A stretch of DNA of 64,000 bases from CAG-882 sp050874385 (GCA_050874385.1 JBNMKO010000001.1:78263-142262), one strand, 5' to 3'. Shown: positions 7,746 through 16,783, counted from the stretch's first letter. The notes: generated from the sequence alone by a model not told the origin. Program-made: numbers and translations.

Positions 7746-7923
7746 TACAGCTAAGGCACTTACTAATTTATCCAAATTGCTGGTAGCTGTTGCAGAACAG
7801 ACGGAAGGTATTTCAGCTAACGTGGCAGTCAAAATTCTGGCAAAGAAGGTAGACGAAAAGGCTGAAACTAAAGAGGAGACCACAGTAACTGGATTCATTA
7901 CAGAAGTTAAGATATTAATTTAG
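7720..7923 (+). CDS. Small hypothetical protein (67 aa), possibly truncated element protein
   Basis: The ATG at 7720 (M-T-I-M-D-A-I-N-D-T-A-K-A-L-T-N) is preceded by GGTGGG. The first 28 residues form an amphipathic helix; the rest is Lys/Glu-rich. Its start resembles small helical proteins of Clostridial phages and conjugative elements. The C-terminus may be shortened, because such proteins usually continue into a Lys/Pro-rich linker and a second helical domain. It overlaps the end of the preceding pseudogene. Function unknown. Confidence 0.4.
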   Translation: MTIMDAINDTAKALTNLSKLLVAVAEQTEGISANVAVKILAKKVDEKAETKEETTVTGFITEVKILI

Positions 7924-7927
7924 TCAT

Positions 7928-8182
7928 TTGGTGTTAATAAATTATAAGCGGTTAAAGCTGAGGATTATTGTGTACTTGACATCTCAGCTTAAGAGACTGG
8001 AAATGCCAACTCACGTAGTGCTTCGGTGGTATCCGGGTTTGAAGAAAACCTCGGTTGTTCAAACAGAGCAGCTTGCGACAATTTCAAAAGGAGATGTGCT
8101 TTTTGTTATTGACTATTTAACAGAAGCAGACATGGCCAGAGTTGATGTTACACTCGTTACATCACTTGGATTGGCTAGATAG
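7928..8182 (+). pseudogene. MazF/PemK-type toxin, C-terminal stub
   Basis: The stretch LTSQLKRLEMPTHVVL, then V-V-Q-T-E-Q-L-A-T-I-S-K, then Y-L-T-E-A-D-M-A-R-V-D ... S-L-G-L follows the C-terminal two-thirds of MazF/PemK endoribonucleases ('ITS...K..LPTHVEL', 'S.V..EQIRTIDK..L', 'L......VD.AL..SLGL'). The N-terminal part with the catalytic arginine loop (RGDIwyadl) is missing and no antitoxin gene is adjacent. A shortened frame may be translated but would lack the active site. It fits a decayed addiction module. Confidence 0.7.
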
Positions 8183-8231
8183 GAGATTATATGGCAACAC
8201 TAGAGGTGCGTAGTATCCTGGGTGTCTCAGC

Positions 8232-8269
8232 AGCGGACAGATGGATGAATTGTATTCCATCTGTCCGCT
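8232..8269. repeat. Perfect 13-bp inverted repeat (hairpin)
   Basis: AGCGGACAGATGG (8232-8244) and CCATCTGTCCGCT (8257-8269) with a 12-base loop. No T-run follows, so it is not a classical terminator. It lies 136 bases upstream of the AIPR gene, after the MazF stub, and may mark the end of the preceding transcript or an operator/leader structure. Confidence 0.6.
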
Positions 8270-8405
8270 TGACTGAAAGCATAGAGTATTGATGGCATTG
8301 TTGCAGCGGTTATGATTCTTGATAGAGCTGTTAGAAACCAAGGCGACCATGAAAGCATGTATGATAGCCGAGGGATTGTCATACTATAAAATAGGAGGTG
8401 TTGTA

Positions 8406-10202
8406 ATGTCGAAGAATATTGAAAAAACGCCTAAATTTTGGTATGATAATCACAGATTAATCATAGGAGGGATTGTAGTGGATCCAATTACTCAAAAGTT
8501 TTTAGGCGAATTTTGTAAATCATTTGAAATAGATGAAAAGAAGACTGATACAGCATTTGAACATTTTTGTAATTATTGTTGTGTTAATAAAGAGAATGGA
8601 ATTGTTGATATTAAACTTGAAGAAATGTCAACGGGAAAAAATGCTCAGGGAATAGATGGAATAGCTATCATTGTAAACCATAAGTTGGTGACTTCTATTT
8701 CTGAAATTGAATTTCAGATTCAAAACTCAAGAATGTTAGATGTGAATTTTGTTTTTATTCAAGCAAAGACATCTTCTTCATTTGATAACACATTAATGTT
8801 AAATTTCTTTGAATTTACCAAATCATTTTTTGAAGGTGATGGTAGCGAATTTACAACACCTGAAATTCAAAACTTTTTTGAAATGAAAGAGTTTATTTAT
8901 GACAATGCGGAGTATATGACGGAGAGCAATCCTAAATTATCAATGTATTATGTTACTACTGGTAAGTGGGTTAATGATAAAACTCTTGTTAAGGTAAAGG
9001 ATAGAAATGAAAAAGAGTTACAAAATCTAAATATTTTTTCTGAAATAAGATTTATACCTTGTGGCGCAACAGAGATTCAGTCGCTGTATCGAGGAACAAA
9101 AAATTTATTAACGGCAAAGTTTAAATTTGAAAAATATATTGTTATGTTTGGAGATGAAGATAGTGATAGCATAGGCTATAGTGGTGTGATTCCGTTTAGA
9201 GAATATAGAAAAATTATCATGGGTGACGGAGATTCATTAAAGCCTGTTTTTGATGACAATATTCGTGATTTCTTAGGAAATAGAAATCCAGTTAATAAAG
9301 CAATAATAGCGACTTTGGAAGAATTGGATATTAACTCGTTTTGTATGTTGAATAATGGAATTACAATAATTGCTGAGAAAGTACAGATAACAGGAACAAC
9401 TGCCGTGCTTACAGATTATCAAATTGTAAATGGCTGTCAGACAAGTCATGTTTTGTATGAAAATAGAAACTTGGCTGGAATTGATGAGTTATTAATTCCA
9501 ATAAAAGTAATAGGAACGAAGGATGATGTTACTCGTAATAATATTACTAAAGCAACAAATAGTCAGACATCAATAAAGCCTGAACAGTTAGAGGCTCTAT
9601 CAGATTTTCAAAAAAATTTGGAAACATATTATAGTACTTTTGAAGGAGAACGAAGATTATATTATGAACGAAGGACTGGTCAATATCGATTGGAATCTAT
9701 CCCAAAGACAAGAATAGTCAATATACCTCAACAAATAAAATCGGTTTCTGCTATGTTTTTGAATAATCCACATGGTGTTTCAGGTAATTATGGTACGATT
9801 GTCAAGGCGGTTGGAAATAAAATTTTTAAGGTGAATGATAAAAAAATTTTGTATTACACTAGTTCTATTACACAATATAAGATTGAAAAACTGATATCAG
9901 ATGGAGAGATTGATAAGAAATATAACAAATCACGTTATCATGCTATGATGTTGTTTAGAATTTATGTATCCGGTAAGAGAGTGCCTAGGTTTAATGAGAA
10001 TAAAATGGAGGAATATTGTAATAAGATTATTGGTACATTGTTTGATGAAGAAAAATGTAAGACAATATTCTTGAAAATAATTAATTTTATTGTGGCACAG
10101 GATGAAATTGATTTTGGTGATAGAAAGACATTTGAAAGAAAAGAAACAACAGATTTGTTATTAAGTAAAACAACAGAATTAAAGCGATATATAGCAGAAT
10201 GA
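8406..10202 (+). CDS. AIPR family (abortive infection phage resistance) protein with PD-(D/E)XK-like N-terminus
   Basis: About 598 residues. The central and C-terminal region (G-N-R-N-P-V-N-K-A-I, then F-C-M-L-N-N-G-I-T-I-I-A, then IVNGCQTSHVLYENR and ATNSQTSIKPEQLEAL) is the signature of AIPR/AbiR-type phage-resistance proteins. The N-terminal 200 residues hold G-I-D-G-I-A-I (Asp84) followed 35 residues later by V-F-I-Q-A-K (Gln119-Lys121), the spacing of a PD-(D/E)XK nuclease core with Gln in the acidic position, so a DNA or RNA cleavage role is likely. AGGAGG nine bases before the ATG at 8406 fixes the start; the in-frame ATG at 8319 has no site. The gene is very AT-rich compared with flanking housekeeping genes, which suggests acquisition. 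An IS remnant separates it from the next defence genes. Confidence 0.88.
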   Translation: MSKNIEKTPKFWYDNHRLIIGGIVVDPITQKFLGEFCKSFEIDEKKTDTAFEHFCNYCCVNKENGIVDIKLEEMSTGKNAQGIDGIAIIVNHKLVTSISEIEFQIQNSRMLDVNFVFIQAKTSSSFDNTLMLNFFEFTKSFFEGDGSEFTTPEIQNFFEMKEFIYDNAEYMTESNPKLSMYYVTTGKWVNDKTLVKVKDRNEKELQNLNIFSEIRFIPCGATEIQSLYRGTKNLLTAKFKFEKYIVMFGDEDSDSIGYSGVIPFREYRKIIMGDGDSLKPVFDDNIRDFLGNRNPVNKAIIATLEELDINSFCMLNNGITIIAEKVQITGTTAVLTDYQIVNGCQTSHVLYENRNLAGIDELLIPIKVIGTKDDVTRNNITKATNSQTSIKPEQLEALSDFQKNLETYYSTFEGERRLYYERRTGQYRLESIPKTRIVNIPQQIKSVSAMFLNNPHGVSGNYGTIVKAVGNKIFKVNDKKILYYTSSITQYKIEKLISDGEIDKKYNKSRYHAMMLFRIYVSGKRVPRFNENKMEEYCNKIIGTLFDEEKCKTIFLKIINFIVAQDEIDFGDRKTFERKETTDLLLSKTTELKRYIAE

Positions 10203-10230
10203 TAATTAGTAAGGCACTTATGTTAAAATA

Positions 10231-11066
10231 CCACTTTACAACTTTATCCATGACATACAACCAACGAAAGCGCCATTTTTAAAGCCTTTATAAGACCACC
10301 TGATTTTATTTTTGTTTCGACATTTTTTACGAAACACACAAAAATTACCTACTCATTTATCCTCCGGCTTAGCCCAAGACGCACTTCCTGTGTGCTGACA
10401 TTTTTATACTGTGAAAACGCTTTATCTTTATACGGCAGTATTTTCATTGCACTATACGAAATGTTGATAAGGTTAATTATGGTTTCAATGCCTTTTTTGC
10501 TCCACGTCATGTATGAATACAGTGACCAGAATTTTTTCTGTTCATAGTAGCTGACTTTAATGTTCCATCGGAACCCATACATGAACAGCGGTATATACTG
10601 CATCCATTCCGCACGCGCCTGATTAAGAGGTGATTTTTCCTGTCGTGCACACGTTATATGTATTGATGCCGGCGAAACCGTACTGAAAAAAGCCGCCTTG
10701 TCTGTGATGTTTTATCCGAAAGTGTGAAGTCATCCGTTGGTGACAGGCGCTTTCCATGTCTGGCAGGTCTTCCTCTCTTTCCCGTTGGTGCAGGAGGTAG
10801 GTCATACATCACGGAGTCTAAAATGAATACCTGATCCCTGAGGCAAAGTTCAGACATGACACGGCGCACCATCTGGGCGGCAAGTTCAAGCTTTAACTTT
10901 TCTTTTATCCACATACGGTATCCAAGAGGAACTGACTGATAAACAATCTTTTTGTTGTATAATAGATTTGCCGTAAGGGTCACTCCTTTGTTGTTCTTTT
11001 ATCCAAACTTATTATACATCAAAAGTGACCCCTGCGGTATTTTTTTACTCAAAAGTTGTAAAGTGG
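10231..11066 (-). mobile_element. Internally deleted insertion sequence with intact ends
   Basis: The ends are inverted repeats: CCACTTTACAACTTT at 10231 and AAAGTTGTAAAGTGG ending at 11066, 15 of 15 bases matching. Flanking bases TGTTAAAATA (left) and TGTTAGAATA (right) match at 9 of 10 positions and may be a target duplication or a longer imperfect repeat. Inside are pieces of one DDE transposase on the minus strand with the central part removed. It lies between the AIPR gene and the DUF2075 operon. Confidence 0.75.
10349..10983 (-). pseudogene. DDE transposase, internally deleted and frameshifted
   Basis: The 5' part (10983 to about 10654) reads G-Y-R-M-W-I-K-E-K-L-K-L-E-L-A and V-F-I-L-D-S, then jumps to V-M-Y-D-L-P-P-A-P-T-G-K-R-G-R-P, where an active transposase would have a longer segment between the aspartate motif and this basic stretch. 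The 3' part (10603-10349) reads Y-G-F-R-W-N-I-K-V-S-Y-Y-E-Q-K-K-F-W-S-L, the glutamate-containing C-terminal motif of the same transposase type. The start region is also missing, so no active enzyme can be made. Confidence 0.75.
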
Positions 11067-11224
11067 TGTTAGAATAAGATAACCTGATTAATCGAATATA
11101 AGATGGTGTTTAAGAGCGATTTCTTTTTGAGAAACTGCTCTTTTTTTCTTTGTTGGAAGTGTGATAGTGTGTTATAATGTATCCCATAAAGATTATTTGG
11201 TGCATTAATAGTGAGGGAATAATT

Positions 11225-13075
11225 ATGGTAAAAAATAATAGTGAAGTTGATGCAAATGTAAAGAGTGTAGAAGCAGGAAAAAAGTTGATTTATAGTGAGA
11301 AGATTTCAAATCTCTTTGGATTATCGGGTGATGAAATAGTTCAAAGAATGGAGAATTTTTATGACAAGAATTCAGAGGCTGAAAAGAAGTCTTGGAGAGT
11401 GTCTCTGCCTAAATTAATAGAAGTTGTTCGGCGTGCAGGCTTGGGTAATTTGTATATTGTTACAGAATATGAATTACCCACTGGAGGGAGAATTGATGCA
11501 ACCCTTGTTGGTGATGATGATAATGGAAAGCACCATGTTCTCGTAATAGAGCTGAAACAATGGAGCAGAGGTGGAATAGAGTATTATGCTAATAATGGAT
11601 TTCCGACAATAAAGGTAAATGCGGCTAATCCATATATTTCAAGACACCCGGTAAATCAGACCAAGGAGTATACAGATGCATTGATTGGAAATCATAGTAA
11701 TGTTGTTAATGGACAGCTAAGTATTTCGGGATGTCAGTATTTGCACGAGTTCGAACTTGATGAGAAGAATTTTTTCATCCAAGATGGGTATTCGGATGTT
11801 GATATTTCTATGATGTTTGTGAAAGGAGAGGAAGATACTTTTGCTAATTATTTAAAGTCTGTTTTTTCACCATCTACTGATAACGAATTAGCTAGAAATC
11901 TGTTTGTTGATGGGGATTATGTCACTACTGAAATGGACATGGAGATAATTAATAAGATTACGGAATCTCCTGATAACATACCATTGTGGCATGATCAATC
12001 AGAAATACTTGATTATATTATGCCTTTGCTTAAACAGCAGTCAGAGAGCAAACTGACAACAAAGCATATGATTCTTATTGCTGGTGCAGCCGGAACTGGA
12101 AAGACAATTGTTGGATTTCGGATTTTGTCGGAGTATTGGCGATTGCATCCTAATGCTGGTGACGACTGTGGATGTAAGTATACCTTGCCCCAAAGCCGTA
12201 CAATAAAACAGGTGCTTGATGGTTTGCGCAATGATGAAGCAGGAATACGGGCTGAATTTTTAAATTATATTAGTGGAAAGTGCGATTTATTAGTAATTGA
12301 TGAGGCACATAGAATAACTGAATTTAACGATTCGATTAGTTCTGCCGATATTGTAATTGTTCTTCAAGATGATAGGCAGCGGGTGAGAGGTAATGAAATT
12401 GGAACAATAGCAAATTTCAGCAATTTTGCAGAGGAAAGAGGTTATATATTTACTGCATTTTCTTTAGATTATCAAAAGCGATCAGGATTAGGAAGCTATG
12501 TAGATAGATTAGATAAACTCCTTTATGGGCAGGATTATTTGCATGATGTTGGATTAGGTCTTGAAGTAACTGTGTTTGACAATATTCAAGATATGGAATT
12601 ATGGATGAATAATTGCCATAATATCACTACAAGTACGAAATATTATGCTTCATATTGCTGGGAGTGGAAAAGTAAAAATAGACCTACGGAAATAGATATT
12701 AAGATACCTGAAATTAACCCGGTATTTCAAAAGCAATGGAATCCGATGAATGGTCAGTATAATTGGTATTTGGATTCAATTGATAAGGTTGGTTGTATTT
12801 ATACAGCTCAGGGATTGGGTTTTGATTATGTTGGATTTATTTGGTGGGATGACCTTGTATGGAGAACAGATCATTGGGAATTTCATATTGATAAGGTTAC
12901 CAGATATGATAAGCAGTTGAAAAAATCTATTGCCACGAATGCAGACAACCAGGATTTATTGTTGAACATTTATCGGGTAATGCTTACAAGAGCAAAGAAA
13001 GGACTGGGCATTTGGTTTAAGGATGAGGAAACAAAGCAATTCTTTAAAAAGGTATGCTTATTGGAGGATATGTAA
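11225..13075 (+). CDS. PD-(D/E)XK nuclease fused to DUF2075 (Schlafen-like) ATPase/helicase
   Basis: About 616 residues. The N-terminal domain has G-R-I-D-A-T-L-V-G (Asp91) followed by V-L-V-I-E-L-K-Q-W (Glu109, Lys111), a clear PD-(D/E)XK nuclease core. From about residue 250 comes a P-loop ATPase of the DUF2075/Schlafen-related type: Walker A G-A-A-G-T-G-K-T (287-294), Walker B L-L-V-I-D-E-A-H-R (Asp358-Glu359), then Y-T-A-Q-G-L-G-F-D-Y-V-G and finally Y-R-V-M-L-T-R-A-K-K-G with a probable arginine finger. DUF2075 proteins resemble superfamily 1 helicases. The ATG at 11225 with GAGGGA upstream is preferred to 11177. Its TAA overlaps the next gene's ATG by one base. I infer an ATP-driven nuclease of a defence system; not matched to a named one. 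Confidence 0.85.
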   Translation: MVKNNSEVDANVKSVEAGKKLIYSEKISNLFGLSGDEIVQRMENFYDKNSEAEKKSWRVSLPKLIEVVRRAGLGNLYIVTEYELPTGGRIDATLVGDDDNGKHHVLVIELKQWSRGGIEYYANNGFPTIKVNAANPYISRHPVNQTKEYTDALIGNHSNVVNGQLSISGCQYLHEFELDEKNFFIQDGYSDVDISMMFVKGEEDTFANYLKSVFSPSTDNELARNLFVDGDYVTTEMDMEIINKITESPDNIPLWHDQSEILDYIMPLLKQQSESKLTTKHMILIAGAAGTGKTIVGFRILSEYWRLHPNAGDDCGCKYTLPQSRTIKQVLDGLRNDEAGIRAEFLNYISGKCDLLVIDEAHRITEFNDSISSADIVIVLQDDRQRVRGNEIGTIANFSNFAEERGYIFTAFSLDYQKRSGLGSYVDRLDKLLYGQDYLHDVGLGLEVTVFDNIQDMELWMNNCHNITTSTKYYASYCWEWKSKNRPTEIDIKIPEINPVFQKQWNPMNGQYNWYLDSIDKVGCIYTAQGLGFDYVGFIWWDDLVWRTDHWEFHIDKVTRYDKQLKKSIATNADNQDLLLNIYRVMLTRAKKGLGIWFKDEETKQFFKKVCLLEDM

Positions 13076-13401
13076 TGGAAAGATTAGAAGAATTGTCAGC
13101 CAGGATAAAGAAGTTCAACGAAGAAAGAGAATGGGATCAGTTCCATACTCCGTCAAATTTAGCAAAATCTATTTCGATTGAAGCAAGTGAATTGCTAGAA
13201 TGCTTTCAGTGGAATGATACAAGTTATGATATTGACAATGTACTTGAAGAACTTGCGGATGTAACAAATTATTGTTTGCAGATGGCTCAGGTTTTAGGTG
13301 TTGATATTATTGATGTAGTTAATAAGAAAATGGATGTTACTGAGAAAAAATATCCGATTGATAAAGCAAAAGGTGTTTCTACAAAATATGATAAATTGTA
13401 A
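13075..13401 (+). CDS. MazG-like nucleotide pyrophosphohydrolase
   Basis: A 108-residue all-helical protein. The metal-binding pattern of MazG-like/dCTPase-type NTP pyrophosphatases is present: E-A-S-E-L-L-E-C-F-Q-W and, after the loop, E-E-L-A-D-V-T-N-Y-C, followed by the family's K-M-D-V-T-E-K-K-Y-P. The family hydrolyses (d)NTPs to the monophosphate and PPi. The start codon overlaps the stop of the upstream gene (TAATG), so translation is coupled; 12 bases separate it from the next gene. Placed between two nuclease-ATPases it could deplete or sanitise nucleotides, or remove a modified nucleotide, during infection; this role is inference. Confidence 0.9.
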   Translation: MERLEELSARIKKFNEEREWDQFHTPSNLAKSISIEASELLECFQWNDTSYDIDNVLEELADVTNYCLQMAQVLGVDIIDVVNKKMDVTEKKYPIDKAKGVSTKYDKL

Positions 13402-13413
13402 GGAGAAAGATGA

Positions 13414-15186
13414 ATGGCAAAATATTCTATAGTGGAGTTGTCGGTCAGCAATGGTAATCTGGTCGGTATTGATAACTTAAGTAATAATGAAAAGAAAGCA
13501 TTGGAACTAAATAATGCTATTTATATATACAGAGGAACAAGGTTGAAGAAAGTATACATTGGTCAGACTATTCACTTTATAGAACGACATAAGCAGCACT
13601 ACAATGGAAAGGAAGAAAAGTTTAATATTGCTGATTTTAATAAAGTAATGGTAATCTTTTCGGTGTATTTTAATCGTTCTGCACTTGATGATGTGGAGAG
13701 CCAGTTAATTACATACTTTATGGCAGATAATTCAAAAACGGTTGGAGCAGTATCGTTTGATAATGATGAGGTAATTAATAGAACTGGTGGTAACAGCGTA
13801 AATGAATATGTTGGTAGAGAGAATGTTGCTTCAGATGTAATTCTTCCGTTATGGGAAAAAGAGTTATATCCAAGAGGATGGGTTAGCACGTCAACCCTTG
13901 ATGAATTAAGAGCAAAACAGTTGGTTAAATATAGTCCTATTAAACAACTGACTGCTGAACAGGGCCAGTTAATAACTGAAATAATTAATAATCCAGATAA
14001 GAATTATGTCATTAATGGGGATGCAGGTACTGGAAAGACTGTATTATTAACGCATCTGGTTGCTGGTATTATTAAAAACAGACCAGGGGCAAAGATAGGT
14101 GTTGTAGTGCAGCCAAATTGGGAGAAGACAGGAGCAAACATCTTTAAGGTATATGGAATGAACAGCAGTTATCTTTCGGTTACTACTGCGACCAAGATTA
14201 TTGCTGAGAATGGGGAATACGATGTTATTATTGTAGATGAATCACATAAGCTTTCCAGAAAATATGGTAAGCAGCATCCTTCATTTGGGCAGGTATATAA
14301 AATTCCGGGTTTTGAGGATTGTAATTCGCATCTTGAAATACTTCAGAGGATGGGGCAGCAGATAATTCTTATGTATGATGTGTTGCAGGCTATCAGGCCC
14401 GCAAACATTACAAGGGAGATGTTTAAGCAGTTGACTGCAGGTTATGAAAAAAAATTCTTATATACACAGTTTAGAATTCAAGCACCTAAAGGAAATAGTT
14501 ATACCTCCGATGACTATGTAAATGGTATAAAGTATTTACTTTTTAAAGATACAGGACTTCTTGATTCTGACTTGACTAATTATAATCCACGTTTTAACAG
14601 GGATGTTTTCAGGGACAAATCCAAGGATGCTTATTTTGGATATTTTCCGGGAAAACCTATGCATCAGCTGATTGATTGGATTGAGGAAGATAGAAACTTA
14701 AATGCGCAACATATAAACAGAGTACTATCTGGTATGTTCTGCTGTGCTACGGTTGATAAATGGAGTATTGCGCATGGAAAAGACGCGTCAATTACGCATT
14801 TTCATGAGGATGGATTGAATAGAAGGTGGAATTCCACTCAGGAGAACTAGATTAATATCAATGATGCAGATGCGCAAGATCAGATTGGTTCGGTGTTTGC
14901 TGTTCAGGGAATTGATTTAAATAAGGTCGGCGTTATGATCGGGCCTGATATACGAGTTAATGCTAACGGGGTTTTAGAGGCAGTTCCTGACAATCATAAT
15001 AATACTAATAACAAGTTCTCAGCCGAGGAAATGACAGATCCAGCTAATCAATTTGAATTTACTCTATATATCTTAAATCAGTATTATGTCTTGCTGACAC
15101 GAGGTATTGATGGAATTCGCCTTGGTTTTTGGGATGGGGATGATTCTTTTAGAAAATATATGGAAGAGACTTTAGATATTCGCTAA
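13414..15186 (+). pseudogene. GIY-YIG nuclease fused to DUF2075 ATPase, interrupted by one in-frame TAG
   Basis: The frame runs 590 codons with a single TAG at codon 479 (14848-14850). Residues 35-100 are a GIY-YIG nuclease: I-Y-I-Y-R, V-Y-I-G-Q-T, then E-R-H-K-Q-H, with Glu95 in V-E-S-Q-L-I as the likely metal ligand. Then Walker A G-D-A-G-T-G-K-T (202-209), Walker B V-I-I-V-D-E-S-H-K (275-276) and, after the TAG, G-S-V-F-A-V-Q-G-I-D-L-N and Y-Y-V-L-L-T-R-G-I-D-G-I-R-L with the arginine motif. Family resemblance suggests the stop replaced TGG (Trp). Without read-through the product lacks the final helicase motifs. There is no other lesion, so the change is recent, a sequencing error, or suppressed. 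AAGGAG lies nine bases before the ATG. Last gene of the operon. Confidence 0.82.
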
Positions 15187-15192
15187 TCATTA

Positions 15193-16671
15193 ATGAAAAC
15201 TATCATATACTTTCTTATGGACGAAGCAATTTATTTTATACATGGCGTATTACTTGTCATGTTATTAAAAACAGCAAATCCGCATTTTAAATTTAAGCAA
15301 TCGTATGTGACCAATGGAATATTGCTGATACAATACATGGCAGTTCAGATGCTTCTGCACTATTCGAGTTTGGCGAAGAGCATATTGTATGGAAGTAGTA
15401 TGGCAATCAATAACAGCCGTCAGAGCATCATACCGGTATTGATAAGTGCTTCGATTACTTTGATAGTGAGCATGACACTTTTGAGGGAAAAAGGGCTGAA
15501 AGTTACTTATTGTGTCACAACCTTTTATTCGGTAATTGAGCTTTTGAAGTTTGCCATTTATCCATGCTTATTATGGTTGCTTGAAAAGCAGCTTGATTTA
15601 AATCAATATCTATTTTTGGACAGGCAGTTGTATGGGCAAAAGATGTTTTATGCAGTGACGGAAGTAATAGAGGTCGTGTGGAATATTCTTTTTGGTTTTA
15701 TGATTATATTTTTGGCGTATGAGATAATTAAGAGGATAAAAAAGTATATTGAAATAAAAGAGATATATCAGAAATCGGAATTGATTTTTCTGTTGTTTCC
15801 AAGCGTCACGGGATTAATACTGTGTCTGATTATTCGCAGCATAATGTTTTCAATTGAGGGTGCCAATATTCATTCTTTGCTTGATAGCCGTCCGGAGATG
15901 AACTTCCTAATTCCGTGTATTTCAATGTTATGTATTTTTATGATTATTCTTACCGCAAAAATGTTGCGAAAACTGATAGATGAAAGCAATAAGAAAATTG
16001 AAGTCAGTATTTATCAGGACAGAATTAAGAAAATGGAGCAGCATATAGGAGAAATAGAAAATCTTTATGCCGGAATTCGCGGTATGAAACATGACATGAA
16101 AAATTATATAGCAGATATGGAAGCGTTGATGAATGATGGGGATAAAAAGCAGTCAAATCAGACCGTATTAAAACAGTATCTGGGTTCATTGGAGATTTCC
16201 TTAGAGCAGTTGGATATGAAATACAATACAGGAAATCCGGTGACAGATGTTATCATCCAAAGATATGTTAAACTGGCTGAGAAGAATGATATTGAGTTTT
16301 GGTCTGACTTTATTTATCCGATGAATATGAACATAGATGTATTTGACATAAGCATTATAATTAATAATGCGTTAGATAATGCCTTGGAGGCTTGTCAGAG
16401 GCAAAAAGAAGGTAAGAAGTTTATAGAATTGACAGCATATCGGCGTGAAAATATGTTTTTTATTATCATTAAAAATAGTTTTGACGGAACACTTACAAGA
16501 AATAAAATAGATGGCAGTCTGCTCACCTCAAAATCAGACTCAGAAAACCACGGTTTAGGACTCAGGAATATTGAAGTGTGTGCAGAAAAATATTATGGAA
16601 AAGCGGAAAAGACAGTAAAAGATAAAGAGTTTGAGCTTGCAGTTATGCTCCAAAAACGAATCAGCGGGTAA
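15193..16671 (+). CDS. AgrC-like sensor histidine kinase (GHKL ATPase), orphan
   Basis: About 492 residues. The first 270 contain roughly six or seven hydrophobic segments, followed by a short coiled coil and a degenerate dimerisation box with phospho-acceptor motif M-K-H-D-M-K-N-Y. The C-terminus is a GHKL ATPase: N-box I-I-I-N-N-A-L-D-N-A-L-E-A and G-box N-H-G-L-G-L-R-N-I-E. This is the AgrC/peptide-pheromone-sensor type of kinase. No LytTR response regulator is adjacent, which is unusual for the family. The ATG lies six bases after the defence gene's stop and no Shine-Dalgarno is visible, so the 5' end may have been altered when the island inserted; an ATG nine codons in is an alternative start. 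Confidence 0.8.
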   Translation: MKTIIYFLMDEAIYFIHGVLLVMLLKTANPHFKFKQSYVTNGILLIQYMAVQMLLHYSSLAKSILYGSSMAINNSRQSIIPVLISASITLIVSMTLLREKGLKVTYCVTTFYSVIELLKFAIYPCLLWLLEKQLDLNQYLFLDRQLYGQKMFYAVTEVIEVVWNILFGFMIIFLAYEIIKRIKKYIEIKEIYQKSELIFLLFPSVTGLILCLIIRSIMFSIEGANIHSLLDSRPEMNFLIPCISMLCIFMIILTAKMLRKLIDESNKKIEVSIYQDRIKKMEQHIGEIENLYAGIRGMKHDMKNYIADMEALMNDGDKKQSNQTVLKQYLGSLEISLEQLDMKYNTGNPVTDVIIQRYVKLAEKNDIEFWSDFIYPMNMNIDVFDISIIINNALDNALEACQRQKEGKKFIELTAYRRENMFFIIIKNSFDGTLTRNKIDGSLLTSKSDSENHGLGLRNIEVCAEKYYGKAEKTVKDKEFELAVMLQKRISG

Positions 16672-16783
16672 TGTGCGAGCTGTTTGAATAAAAAGAGAGT
16701 ATCAGTTTATTCAATAAGATATAAAAGATTGAAAAACCTTGAATTTTGAAAAAACACTTGATTATATGAGGAGGCAAATCTAA

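Noticed and set aside
8191..8295. 34-codon frame after the MazF stub
   Set aside because: It runs through a perfect hairpin and has no family pattern, so it is probably non-coding.
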